Assembly (NCBI GenBank): GCA_016342755.1
Contig: JAEINS010000004.1
Coordinates: 62,001-126,000, forward strand
Source of the DNA: Melioribacteraceae bacterium
GTDB lineage: Bacteria > Bacteroidota > Ignavibacteria > Ignavibacteriales > Melioribacteraceae
Reading direction: 5' to 3'
DNA length: 64,000 bases
Positions 1 through 8,526 of the stretch are shown here, one piece after another. Positions within the stretch are counted from its first letter, which is position 1. Every line of letters starts with the position of its first letter. A model generated the notes under the pieces. It was not told the origin of the DNA. It saw nothing but the letters and a program-made list of their open reading frames with translations, and ran no database searches. Position numbers and translations under genes: made by a program.

Positions 1-213
1 ATTAAATTTATCTTTGCGCTTTTACATTCGCCGGAATTATTGCTGCTTGATGAACCAACATCGAACCTTGATAATGAAGGTAAAGATGCTGTATATAAAA
101 TGATTAAAAATGTATCAGAGAAATCGCTTGTTATAGTTGCATCAAACGAAGAAACAGATCTTTCTTTGTGTACTGAAATTTTAGAAATTGAAAAATTTAA
201 GCCGAATAAATGA
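1..213 (+). CDS. ABC transporter ATP-binding protein, CcmA-like (C-terminal end only)
   Basis: The window opens inside this gene; only the last 70 codons are present. They contain the end of an ABC ATPase: hydrophobic strand then Walker B LLLLDEPTSNLD (about residues 12-23 of the fragment), followed by the strand LVIVASNEE where the H-loop histidine of classical ATPases would lie; here the matching residue is N. The stop TGA overlaps the start of the CcmB-like gene (ATGA), so the two are translationally coupled and should form one exporter. CcmA is inferred from the CcmB neighbour; the fragment alone could be any ABC ATPase. Confidence 0.75.
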   Translation: MKFIFALLHSPELLLLDEPTSNLDNEGKDAVYKMIKNVSEKSLVIVASNEETDLSLCTEILEIEKFKPNK

Positions 214-869
214 AAGCACTAGCATTATTTAAAAAAGACTGGCAATCAGAAATGCGTACAAGATACGCAATAAACGCACTTGCAATGTTTATACTTGTTA
301 CAATAAGTGTAATAATGTTTTCTATTGGACAGGAAAAAATATCGCCTCATTTAACAGGCGGTTTATTGTGGGTTGTAATATTTTTCAGCGCTATGTCTGG
401 TCTTTCCAGAGCTTTTGTAAGTGAGGAAGAAAGAGGCACAACATTAACACTTCAATTAATTGCGGCTCCAACAACCGTATTTAACGGAAAACTTATATTC
501 AATTTAGTGTTAGTTTTTATTATGAACTTTGCAATTACAATCCTTTATTCTCTGTTATTCGAATCATTCACAGTCAATAATATGCCTCTTTTTATTGTCG
601 CGTTTATATTTGGCAGTTTAGGAATTGCAATATCATCAACGGTAATTGCCGCAATAATTTCTAAAGCAAGCGGTAAAGGAACTCTTTATCCGGTACTTTC
701 ATTCCCAATATTACTTCCATTAATTTTAACTCTTCTTGAAATAACAAAATTTGCAATTGACGGTGTTACTATATCAGAATCTGTTGTAGAAATTGCATCC
801 CTTATAAGTTATGATGTAATAATGCTTACGGCTGGATATTTGCTGTTCGATTTCATTTGGAAAGATTAA
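210..869 (+). CDS. ccmB: CcmB-like ABC transporter membrane subunit
   Basis: This 219-residue protein is almost wholly hydrophobic, with about six predicted membrane segments, and its length is that of heme exporter protein B. The N-terminal cytoplasmic start (KALALFKKDWQSEMRTRYAI) and the internal stretch LSRAFVSEEERGTTLTLQL match the family pattern in which a charged cytoplasmic loop follows the second membrane span. CcmB works with the CcmA ATPase in the inner membrane during cytochrome c maturation. The start overlaps the stop of the ATPase gene by 4 nt. No CcmC/CcmD follows in the next 1 kb, so the rest of the system, if any, lies upstream of the window. Confidence 0.8.
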   Translation: MKALALFKKDWQSEMRTRYAINALAMFILVTISVIMFSIGQEKISPHLTGGLLWVVIFFSAMSGLSRAFVSEEERGTTLTLQLIAAPTTVFNGKLIFNLVLVFIMNFAITILYSLLFESFTVNNMPLFIVAFIFGSLGIAISSTVIAAIISKASGKGTLYPVLSFPILLPLILTLLEITKFAIDGVTISESVVEIASLISYDVIMLTAGYLLFDFIWKD

Positions 870-889
870 TTAAGGGATATTCTCTTAAT
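869..889 (+). terminator. weak stem-loop after ccmB
   Basis: ATTAAGGGA, a 3-nt loop, then TCTCTTAAT form a 9-bp stem with one G-T pair directly at the ccmB stop. There is no clean T run after it (CAAAAATTTTA), so it may be a weak terminator or an mRNA end stabiliser. Confidence 0.35.
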
Positions 890-1058
890 CAAAAATTTTA
901 TATATTCCTTAGAGATCTTTCATAATTAAGTTTTCCGGGTTCCAATAATTTGATTAAGAAAGATTGGAAGAAAGAGAAAAGTTGATTTTTAAGATACTGT
1001 AAATACATCTTGTAATGAAATTCCTGTCCGGTTTAATTCAATTAGATTGGAGGCGAAA

Positions 1059-1517
1059 ATGAGTAAATTTGAAAGAGTTAAAGATGTAATTGAGTTTGCA
1101 AAATGTTTTCATGAAAAAGTTAGCAAGCTATATGAAAGATTAAGTATATCAACAGATGACGAAAGAATCAGAATATTTTTAGATTATTTAAGCCGTCATG
1201 AAAAAAACATTGAAGATCAGTTAAATGAATTTGAAGGCGGTTTAAGTGATAAACTGTTAGATAGCTGGTTCCGTTTTTTGCCTGAAGAAGGCAAGTATAA
1301 GTGTTTTGAAGATATCAAATTTAAGCCCGGTATGGATGTAGACGATGTAACAGATTTAGCTTTGGAAATGGATAAGTGTTTATTGAATGTTTACGCAAGA
1401 ATCGCGTCTTCTACAGAAAATCATAAAATTAAGGAGATTTTCCAAAGTCTTTATGATATGGGAAATAAAGATATTCATAAACTTATGTTAAGCGCGCAAA
1501 CATTAAAAACACTCTAA
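1059..1517 (+). CDS. ferritin-like helical protein of unknown function
   Basis: Start chosen at the ATG at 1059 because a strong GGAGG lies 5 nt upstream; a longer frame would start at TTG 1047. The 152-residue product is all helix, with the stretch FAKCFHEKVSKLYERLS followed by FLDYLSRHEKNIEDQL, reminiscent of the paired helices of rubrerythrin/ferritin-like domains, where Glu and His bind a di-iron centre. The canonical ExxH pairs are not all obvious, so metal binding is uncertain. There are three Cys residues. It stands alone, about 190 nt after ccmB and 20 nt before the potassium channel gene, with which it may be co-transcribed. No known name is recognised. Confidence 0.6.
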   Translation: MSKFERVKDVIEFAKCFHEKVSKLYERLSISTDDERIRIFLDYLSRHEKNIEDQLNEFEGGLSDKLLDSWFRFLPEEGKYKCFEDIKFKPGMDVDDVTDLALEMDKCLLNVYARIASSTENHKIKEIFQSLYDMGNKDIHKLMLSAQTLKTL

Positions 1518-1537
1518 AACTTATGTAATATTATTGT

Positions 1538-2356
1538 ATGGAAAACAAAAATACTCTTCCAAAATGGAAAAATAGGTTACACGAAATAATTTTTGAAGCT
1601 GATACATCTGCCGGCAAAATATTTGATGTTGTTCTGATTGTAAGTATTTTAATCAGTGTAATTATTGTAATGCTCGATAGTGTAAAATCGGTAAGCAATG
1701 AATACACTGATTTAATATTCTACTCAGAATGGTTTTTTACAATCCTCTTTTCAATTGAGTACTTTTTAAGAATTCTTATAGTTGATCGTCCTGTTAAATA
1801 TATATTCAGCTTTTACGGAATAGTCGATTTCATTTCAGTTGTGCCAACTTATTTAAGTCTCTTTTTCCCAGGCGGACAATATTTTATTGTTATAAGAATA
1901 TTGAGAGTACTCCGGATTTTTAGAATTCTAAAATTTGCTAAATATATAAAGGAAGCATCACATCTTAGAGTTGCATTAATTGCCAGCAGAAGAAAAATAG
2001 TAGTTTTCCTTTTTGTAGTTTTATCAGTTGTTTTAATTGTCGGTTCCTCAATGTACCTTATTGAAGGTGAGGAGAACGGCTTTACAAGTATTCCCAGAAG
2101 TATTTATTGGGCAATTGTTACTTTAACAACAGTTGGATACGGGGATATTTCGCCTCAAACGGGATTGGGGCAGGCTATTGCTTCCATGATAATGATTTTG
2201 GGCTACGGAATAATTGCGGTCCCGACAGGAATTGTAACAGCCGAAATTTCAAGAACAAATATTAGCTCAGTTTCTACTCAGGTTTGTAAAGCCTGTAGTA
2301 AAGAAGGTCACGATGCAGATGCTGTATATTGTAAATATTGCGGTGCTAAACTGTGA
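1538..2356 (+). CDS. Kv-type potassium channel with C-terminal zinc ribbon
   Basis: A six-span voltage-gated channel subunit of 272 residues. S1 lies near 28-48, S2 66-82, S3 88-110, and S4 is visible as IRILRVLRIFRILKF (119-133) with an Arg every third position, the voltage sensor. S5 spans 154-175, the pore loop carries the selectivity filter TVGYGD (198-203), and S6 211-236. A short tail then ends in a CxxC...CxxC zinc ribbon, with Cys250, Cys253, Cys265 and Cys268. Four subunits should form a potassium-selective pore in the inner membrane. The tail is where other channels carry RCK or cNMP sensors, so the ribbon may gate or assemble the channel. It follows the ferritin-like gene by 20 nt. 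Confidence 0.9.
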   Translation: MENKNTLPKWKNRLHEIIFEADTSAGKIFDVVLIVSILISVIIVMLDSVKSVSNEYTDLIFYSEWFFTILFSIEYFLRILIVDRPVKYIFSFYGIVDFISVVPTYLSLFFPGGQYFIVIRILRVLRIFRILKFAKYIKEASHLRVALIASRRKIVVFLFVVLSVVLIVGSSMYLIEGEENGFTSIPRSIYWAIVTLTTVGYGDISPQTGLGQAIASMIMILGYGIIAVPTGIVTAEISRTNISSVSTQVCKACSKEGHDADAVYCKYCGAKL

Positions 2357-2437
2357 TTTTATCATGTCTAATTTGTTTGAGAAGTAGTAATTATTAAATA
2401 TCTTTAGATTCAATTAATTTAAAGGTATCATTTTTAG

Positions 2438-3451
2438 ATGAAATTTTACATTCACTTATATTTGCTCCTCATTTTATTCTTGCCGCCAAAAGAATTATTT
2501 TCACAGAATTCAAATATTGAAAAAGCTATCTCAATATTTGAAAAAAATTATGAAGAAAGATTAGATGATGTTCACATAGAAATTAATAACGATTCACTTT
2601 CTGGAATAAGCGAAGTTAAAATTGTATCCGGCAAGTTAAGAACAGATAATTATCCAACTATTTATCATTACAATAAAATCACAAAAAACGTGATAGTTCT
2701 AATTCACGGTTTATCCGATTCTCCATATTATTTAAAAGACATTGCCAAAAGATTTGTAAGTGATTCTGCAAATGTAGTGCTGGTATTATTGCCTGGTCAC
2801 GGATTAAAAGATCCAGACTTGGCGATGGAAGATGATAGTCTTAAAACCAAATGGAGAAAGGAAGTTTTTAATGCTGTTGAAGTCGCGGGTTTACTTGGAA
2901 GAAAAATTTCTATCGGCGGATTTTCAACTGGCGGAGCATTAAGCATCGATTATATTCTGAATAATCCTAAAAAAATTAATGGCGGATTATTTCTATTCTC
3001 AGCCGCTTTGGGATTGGGCGGTTGGACAGAATTTAATGCGAGTATTCCTTTAGTTTCTTCCATTGTAGCAAAGTATAACGACGGTTTATATAGAGGGGAA
3101 AGTGAAAATCCGTATAAATATCCCAAAGTTGCTGATTACAGCGGAATTCATCTGGTTGATATAATTAAAGATATACGTGAAAAAAACTCAGATGTAAAAG
3201 TTAAACTTCCAATTTTTATTGCACACTGCAAGCATGATAAAACAGCAAAGTGGGAAAATGTAAATCAGTTTTACAGTAATAACGGAACCGCAAAATTTCT
3301 TTATGAAATAAATGATACACTTGTAAAACATGGGAATCTTGTTTTAGAAAAAAACATTGTAAATAAGGGGAAAATAATTGTGAAAAAAAATCCCGTGTTT
3401 AATGAAATGATGGAACAGTTAATTAAATTTTACAGAGTAAATATTAAATAA
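2438..3451 (+). CDS. alpha/beta hydrolase (serine lipase/esterase fold), exported
   Basis: A hydrophobic N-terminus (MKFYIHLYLLLILFLPP) with a following SQN reads as a signal peptide, so the 337-residue enzyme is probably periplasmic. The strand VIVLIHGLSDSP (85-96) is the oxyanion-hole HG motif, and GGFSTGG (160-166) is the nucleophile elbow with Ser163. HCKHDKTAKWE further on supplies the likely acid Asp, and the KHGNL stretch the likely catalytic His. The fold resembles the serine aminopeptidase/monoacylglycerol lipase group; the substrate is not readable. The gene ends 13 nt before the acyl-CoA synthetase gene, so the two may share a transcript. Confidence 0.8.
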   Translation: MKFYIHLYLLLILFLPPKELFSQNSNIEKAISIFEKNYEERLDDVHIEINNDSLSGISEVKIVSGKLRTDNYPTIYHYNKITKNVIVLIHGLSDSPYYLKDIAKRFVSDSANVVLVLLPGHGLKDPDLAMEDDSLKTKWRKEVFNAVEVAGLLGRKISIGGFSTGGALSIDYILNNPKKINGGLFLFSAALGLGGWTEFNASIPLVSSIVAKYNDGLYRGESENPYKYPKVADYSGIHLVDIIKDIREKNSDVKVKLPIFIAHCKHDKTAKWENVNQFYSNNGTAKFLYEINDTLVKHGNLVLEKNIVNKGKIIVKKNPVFNEMMEQLIKFYRVNIK

Positions 3452-3464
3452 AAACAGTGATATT

Positions 3465-5537
3465 ATGACCGACCAAATTAAAAATTTCTTTTATCCAAAA
3501 TCAATCTGTGTTGTTGGTGCTTCAACAAAAGAGAAAAGTATTGGATACGAATTATTAAAGACCATTAAAGTTTACGATTACAAAGGTGAAGTGTTTCCCG
3601 TAAATCCTAAAGCCGATGAAGTACTTGGCTATAGGTGTTATAAATCAATTGATGAAATTGAGAGAACAATTGATCTTGCAATTCTGGTTGTACCAAAACC
3701 ATTTGTAGATGATTCGGTAAACAGACTTCTTTCAAAAGGTGTTAAATCAATTGTACTTGTAACAGCCGGTTTTAAGGAAGTTGGTGAAGAAGGCGCAAAA
3801 GCTGAAAACTTACTTCTGGAAAAAATCAGATTGGCCGGCGCAAGAATGGTTGGACCAAACTGCATGGGTGTTATAAGTACTTTAGATGATATAAAACTTA
3901 ACGCAACTTTTGTAGCGGAAAAACCGGAGATTGGGAAAATAGGTTTTCTTTCCCAGAGTGGAGCCTTAGGCGCAGCCGTATTAAACTCTTTGAGAGAAAC
4001 AGATATCAGATTTGCGCATTTTATAAGTGTTGGAAATAAAGCCGATATAAATGAAAACGATATTTTGGAGTTCTGGCAAGAGGATGAAAATATAAATTCG
4101 TTAACATTCTATCTGGAAAGTTTTGTAAATGGCGAAGCGTTTATTAAATCATTTATAACCGGAAAAGTGAATAAGCCGTCAATAGTTTTGAAAGCCGGGA
4201 AAACTTCGGGAGGAATGAAAGCGGCTTCATCTCATACTGGTGCACTGGGAAGCAGTGACGGAGTTGTAGATGCATTATTAAAGCAGTTTGGTATTATCAG
4301 AGTTGATGACCTAAATGAAATGTTTAATACAGCAAAGGGATTTGATAACTTCCCGATTACAAAGGGAAACAGAATTGGAGTTGTTACAAATGCCGGTGGC
4401 CCGGCAATACTTGCCGTTGATGCAATCGAAAACGCGGGACTAAAACTTGCAGATTTATCGGAAGATACAAAGCAGAAATTGAGAGAAATTGTTCATCCCG
4501 AAGGAAGCGTTAATAATCCGGTTGATACACTACCCGGCGGTAATGCTGAAACATATAAAAAAGTGAATGAACTGCTTATTGCTGATGAAAATGTTGACGC
4601 GGTAGTTTCTATATTTGTTGAACCGGTTATGGTTAAGCCAATGCCGCTGATAGAAGGGATTGCGGGCATTAACTCGGGAAAACCAATTATGCAGGTAGTT
4701 ATGCCGCTGCCGGAGTTTTGGCAAAAGTATAGAGAAGAATCGGAAAAAAAATTACCGCTGTTTAGAAATCCGGAAGATCCGGCTAAAGTAATTTCTAATA
4801 TGCTGTTTTACTCCAATTCTCAAAAGGAGTTGGCTGATTCTAGAGAAGAGTACCTGGGTTTATTAAGTCTCGACAGAAGAAAAAATAATTTCGAATCTGG
4901 TTTTATTAATCAGGCAGAAGTGCAGAAAGTAACAGAAAAATATGATTTGCCAATTGTAAAATCTTTAACTATTAAACCTGATGAATTGAATAAAATTACT
5001 GATGATTATTTTCCTCTGGTTATTAAAGGGGTAAATAAAGAGGTTATTCATAAATCAGAATTAAATGCCGTTAAGCTGAATATTAAAAATCGTGAAGAAT
5101 TAAAAATAGCAGTGAAAGAAATTATAGATTCATTTAAGAATAATAATTTTGAGATTGAAGAATTCTTAATTCAGCAATTTATAAAAACTAAACATGAAGT
5201 TTTACTTGGCGGATTTAGAGACCCGTCGTTTGGTCCGGTTTTAATGTTTGGAACCGGCGGCAAATATGTTGAGACAATTGGTGATATATCGATGAAATCG
5301 GCTTATATTTCTGATAGTGATATTGAGAAAATGATTAGTGAAACTAAAATGGGTAAAATTCTCAGCGGAGTAAGAGGTGAGAAACCTGTTAATATGTCTG
5401 AGTTAAAAAGAATTATTAAATTGACTGCTAAAATGTTTATAGAAAACAGAGAAATAACGGAGTTCGATTTTAATCCACTGATAGTTTCTACAGACGATAA
5501 GATTTATGCGGTTGATATAAGAATAAAAATTGAATAA
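3465..5537 (+). CDS. acetate/acyl-CoA ligase (ADP-forming), fused alpha and beta subunits
   Basis: This 690-residue protein joins both halves of an ADP-forming acyl-CoA synthetase. Residues 1-135 are a CoA-binding Rossmann domain (VVGASTKEKSIGYELL). Residues 150-460 are the succinyl-CoA-ligase-like domains with FLSQSGALGAAV and the loop ASSHTGALGSSDG, where His257 is the expected phosphohistidine. Residues about 465-690 are an ATP-grasp domain (FPLVIKGVNKEVIHKSE, GFRDPSFGPVLMFGTGGKYVE). The family converts acyl-CoA, ADP and phosphate to the free acid, CoA and ATP, often conserving energy from acetyl-CoA in fermentation. Substrate range cannot be told. It lies 13 nt after the hydrolase gene. 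Confidence 0.9.
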   Translation: MTDQIKNFFYPKSICVVGASTKEKSIGYELLKTIKVYDYKGEVFPVNPKADEVLGYRCYKSIDEIERTIDLAILVVPKPFVDDSVNRLLSKGVKSIVLVTAGFKEVGEEGAKAENLLLEKIRLAGARMVGPNCMGVISTLDDIKLNATFVAEKPEIGKIGFLSQSGALGAAVLNSLRETDIRFAHFISVGNKADINENDILEFWQEDENINSLTFYLESFVNGEAFIKSFITGKVNKPSIVLKAGKTSGGMKAASSHTGALGSSDGVVDALLKQFGIIRVDDLNEMFNTAKGFDNFPITKGNRIGVVTNAGGPAILAVDAIENAGLKLADLSEDTKQKLREIVHPEGSVNNPVDTLPGGNAETYKKVNELLIADENVDAVVSIFVEPVMVKPMPLIEGIAGINSGKPIMQVVMPLPEFWQKYREESEKKLPLFRNPEDPAKVISNMLFYSNSQKELADSREEYLGLLSLDRRKNNFESGFINQAEVQKVTEKYDLPIVKSLTIKPDELNKITDDYFPLVIKGVNKEVIHKSELNAVKLNIKNREELKIAVKEIIDSFKNNNFEIEEFLIQQFIKTKHEVLLGGFRDPSFGPVLMFGTGGKYVETIGDISMKSAYISDSDIEKMISETKMGKILSGVRGEKPVNMSELKRIIKLTAKMFIENREITEFDFNPLIVSTDDKIYAVDIRIKIE

Positions 5538-5576
5538 TATAATAGCAGTTGTTCATTAATAAATTATGGGGATAAT

Positions 5577-6242
5577 ATGAAAAAGCTACTACTATTGCTT
5601 TTTTTACCGATTTGTGTTTTTGCTCAGGTTGGTGAGGATGAATTAGTAAATCCAAAAGATATCATTCACGATGTTGTGATTGATCTGCGGTACAGTACAA
5701 CGGAACACAAGTTTCTAAATTTGCCGGAAGGTGATATGCCTTTACCTAAGTTCTATACTGCCAATGAATGTCTTATGGTTCTAAAAGGCGTATTACAATT
5801 GAAGATTGCTCAGGATAGCCTGCGAAATATCCGCGAGCATAATGGCAAAACATATCCAAATGGAATTGGCATTAAAATCTGGGACGGATACAGACCAAGA
5901 GCGGTTCAATATTTATTTTGGGATATCTATCCAAACGGAGCTTTCATAGCTAATCCTGCAAGCGGTTCTAAACATAACAGAGGCGGAGCAGTAGATTTAA
6001 CACTAATAGACTTAGCTACTAGTGAGGAATTGGTTATGCCTACAGCCTTTGATGATTTTAGCAATAGAGCTAGTCATACATTTTCTGGATCACTGCTTAC
6101 ACAAGAGCAGGTTGCAAATAGAAAATTAATCAAAGACATAATGGTTAATGTCGCGGGTATGGGCTGGTATTCAGCAGAATGGTGGCATTATGAAGTAGCT
6201 GGTGCCAATAGTTTACCATTGTTAGATTTTCAGATGAAGTAG
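5577..6242 (+). CDS. D-alanyl-D-alanine dipeptidase, VanX/DdpX type (M15D)
   Basis: A signal peptide (MKKLLLLLFLPICVFAQ) precedes a complete M15D zinc peptidase of 221 residues. The zinc ligands are seen in SKHNRGGAVDLTLID (His133, Asp140) and EWWHYE (Glu201 as base, His204 as ligand), and the substrate-binding Arg in DGYRPRAVQ (Arg106). These match VanX in order and spacing. The family hydrolyses D-Ala-D-Ala dipeptide; without vanH/vanA nearby a role in cell-wall peptide recycling is more likely than glycopeptide resistance. It sits 8 nt before the T9SS protein gene and 39 nt after the acyl-CoA synthetase. Confidence 0.9.
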   Translation: MKKLLLLLFLPICVFAQVGEDELVNPKDIIHDVVIDLRYSTTEHKFLNLPEGDMPLPKFYTANECLMVLKGVLQLKIAQDSLRNIREHNGKTYPNGIGIKIWDGYRPRAVQYLFWDIYPNGAFIANPASGSKHNRGGAVDLTLIDLATSEELVMPTAFDDFSNRASHTFSGSLLTQEQVANRKLIKDIMVNVAGMGWYSAEWWHYEVAGANSLPLLDFQMK

Positions 6243-6250
6243 AGGGGAAG

Positions 6251-8509
6251 ATGAAAAAAATAAATATTTTATTGATGATGTTATTTGTTACCGCGAGTTT
6301 ATTTGCACAAACTGAATTTATAGTAAACACTCAGCTTGAAGAAAATCAGAGAGATCCGAAGATAGCAAGAGATTCAGAAGGAAATTATGTTGTTGTCTGG
6401 AAAAATGAAGCAAACGATTTAGGCGATATAAGTGCGCAATTGTTTAATTTATCGGATGAAAAAGTCGGGAATGAAATATTAGTAAATACAGTTTTAGAGG
6501 AAGAACAGGAACGGCCAAAAGTTGCCATGAACAAAAATGGTGATTTTGTAGTTGTGTGGGCTTCGCATATTAAAACAGAATCTATTTTTGATATTAAAGC
6601 CAGACTGTTTAAAAATAATGAACCAATTGGCGAAGAATTTTTAGTTAATACATATTTAGAAGGTTCACAAACTAAACCGGATGTTGATATTGATGACGAG
6701 GGCAATTTTATTGTTGTCTGGGAATCATGGTTTCAGGACGGAAGTGATAAAGGAGTTTACGCTCAGAGGTTTAATTCGAATTCCGATTTTTTAGGTGAGG
6801 AGTTTTTAGTTAATACTACAAAGGCTTATAGCCAGTGTCGCCCGACAGTTAAATATTTCCCGAATGGAAATACTCTTATTCTTTGGGAATCCTGGAAACA
6901 GGATGTTGCAACTGAATCCGGATATGGAATTATAGCTAAGATTCTTGCTCCCGACGGTACAGTTATAAAAGATGAATTTACTGTCAATACTTATACAAAC
7001 GATTATCAGTGGTTCGGCGATATTGTTATAAATCAGGATAATAGTTTTGTAATTGCCTGGTGCAGCTGGGAACAGGACGGACACGATGGAGGAATCTATT
7101 TACAGCAATTTGATTCGGATGGGAATAAAATTGAGAGCGAAATTTTAGTAAATCAGAATACGGAGTATTATCAATGGCTTCCTAAAATAACACGGATGGA
7201 ATCTGGTGAGTATGCGGTTGTATGGTCAAGCTGGCAGCAGGACGGGAGTCGTGAAGGAGTATATAGTAGATATTATGATTCTGAGTTTAACAGGGCAAGT
7301 TTTGAAAATAAAGTAAACGATTTCACAGAAGGTTACCAATGGGAACCAAGCATAATTCCGACAAACGATAATGAAATTATTGTAGTGTGGTCAAGCTGGA
7401 ATCAGGCCGATAAAAAATATGAGGTTGTGGCAAAGCGGGAAAAGTCGGAGTATCCTCAAGGTAAAATTGAGGAAAAGACAATTAATCATGAAGAAGGAAA
7501 TTCGACTTCTATAATTAAAGTTCACGTTATTGATTCAACTTTTCTAACGGGTGATAGTTATGAAGCCAGTTTTACAAAAGATTCAGGCGGAGACTGGTTT
7601 GCCAGTATACAAAACCAAAGAACAGGCGAACTTAAGATTGATAATTTGAAGTTATCCCTAAATCCTTTAGCATTTAATCTTACTCCCGTTTTTGATGGTA
7701 TTGCTGTTCAGTTTACTCTTGATAATGAGTTGAAACTTGATGAGGAAAAATCTTACTTTAAAACTACTTCCAGCACAAATGTTAGTTTTACAATTGGTCA
7801 AAGTTCCGGTCAAAATGTGCTTGCCCCTGTTAATATGGCTTTAATCTGGGGTTCAGCCGATACACTGTCAGACGGAAAATATTCTGATCCAATATACAAA
7901 GCATATAATGGTTCCGGGCAATTGGTTGTCGACTGTCCTTTTATTCTGTGGAATTTTGACGACAACGAAAAAGTTGATCTGTTTATACAGGAAATAAATA
8001 CAAACGAAAAATGGGATATTGAAGAAAGTATAAATATGTTAACACCGGCAAAGTATCAGTCAACATTCCCTAATTTCCATGGTATGTTAACACCGGTTTA
8101 TGATGAAAATGATATAATAATGCCATCATTGGGCGATACACTTTTCATTTATACTGTTCGTCCAATTACGGCAAATGATAAATATGTTTTTAGTACGGAA
8201 GCGTCAAATATTGTAACTTCTGTTTTGAGAGATGAAAATATAATTTCACATTTTAAGCTCGGTCAGAATTACCCGAATCCGTTTAATCCGGCAACTACCA
8301 TAGAATATAAAGTTCCTAATAGCGGGCATGTTAATCTGAAAGTATATAATATGCTTGGAGAGCTTGTTACTACGCTTGTTAATGAAGTTAAAACTGAAGG
8401 TAGTTATAAACAATTATTTAACGCAAAATCACTTGCCAGCGGTGTATATTTTTATACATTTGAGTTTCAAAATAAAATTATTTCGAAAAAAATGATGTTG
8501 ATCAAGTAG
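6251..8509 (+). CDS. secreted T9SS protein with repeated beta-propeller-like blades
   Basis: A 752-residue extracellular protein with a signal peptide (MKKINILLMMLFVTASLFAQ) and a C-terminal type IX sorting domain (about 670-752) carrying GQNYPNPFNPATTIEY and ending in a short basic KKMMLIK. Residues 25-410 hold about seven repeats of about 50 residues with the signature FLVNT ... VVWESW/QDG, which looks like a WD/propeller-like domain found in many uncharacterised secreted proteins. The middle region (about 415-660) is beta-rich, without a recognised motif. A GGGG-type SD (AGAGGGGAAG) lies just before the ATG. No catalytic motif is visible; adhesion or binding is a guess. Confidence 0.85.
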   Translation: MKKINILLMMLFVTASLFAQTEFIVNTQLEENQRDPKIARDSEGNYVVVWKNEANDLGDISAQLFNLSDEKVGNEILVNTVLEEEQERPKVAMNKNGDFVVVWASHIKTESIFDIKARLFKNNEPIGEEFLVNTYLEGSQTKPDVDIDDEGNFIVVWESWFQDGSDKGVYAQRFNSNSDFLGEEFLVNTTKAYSQCRPTVKYFPNGNTLILWESWKQDVATESGYGIIAKILAPDGTVIKDEFTVNTYTNDYQWFGDIVINQDNSFVIAWCSWEQDGHDGGIYLQQFDSDGNKIESEILVNQNTEYYQWLPKITRMESGEYAVVWSSWQQDGSREGVYSRYYDSEFNRASFENKVNDFTEGYQWEPSIIPTNDNEIIVVWSSWNQADKKYEVVAKREKSEYPQGKIEEKTINHEEGNSTSIIKVHVIDSTFLTGDSYEASFTKDSGGDWFASIQNQRTGELKIDNLKLSLNPLAFNLTPVFDGIAVQFTLDNELKLDEEKSYFKTTSSTNVSFTIGQSSGQNVLAPVNMALIWGSADTLSDGKYSDPIYKAYNGSGQLVVDCPFILWNFDDNEKVDLFIQEINTNEKWDIEESINMLTPAKYQSTFPNFHGMLTPVYDENDIIMPSLGDTLFIYTVRPITANDKYVFSTEASNIVTSVLRDENIISHFKLGQNYPNPFNPATTIEYKVPNSGHVNLKVYNMLGELVTTLVNEVKTEGSYKQLFNAKSLASGVYFYTFEFQNKIISKKMMLIK

Positions 8510-8526
8510 TTATTAGGAAGGTTTTT

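Noticed and set aside
1047-1517. Longer start (TTG 1047) of the ferritin-like protein
   Set aside because: GGAGG at 1049-1053 lies correctly for ATG 1059; the extra MEAK is the translated SD.
3638-3865. Small minus-strand frames inside acyl-CoA synthetase and other genes
   Set aside because: They lie opposite well-supported genes, have no start signals and show low-complexity translations; they are shadows.
5577-6242. Glycopeptide resistance (VanX) cluster
   Set aside because: No vanH, vanA or vanRS homologue is next to it; an exported M15D peptidase alone is common in cell-wall recycling.
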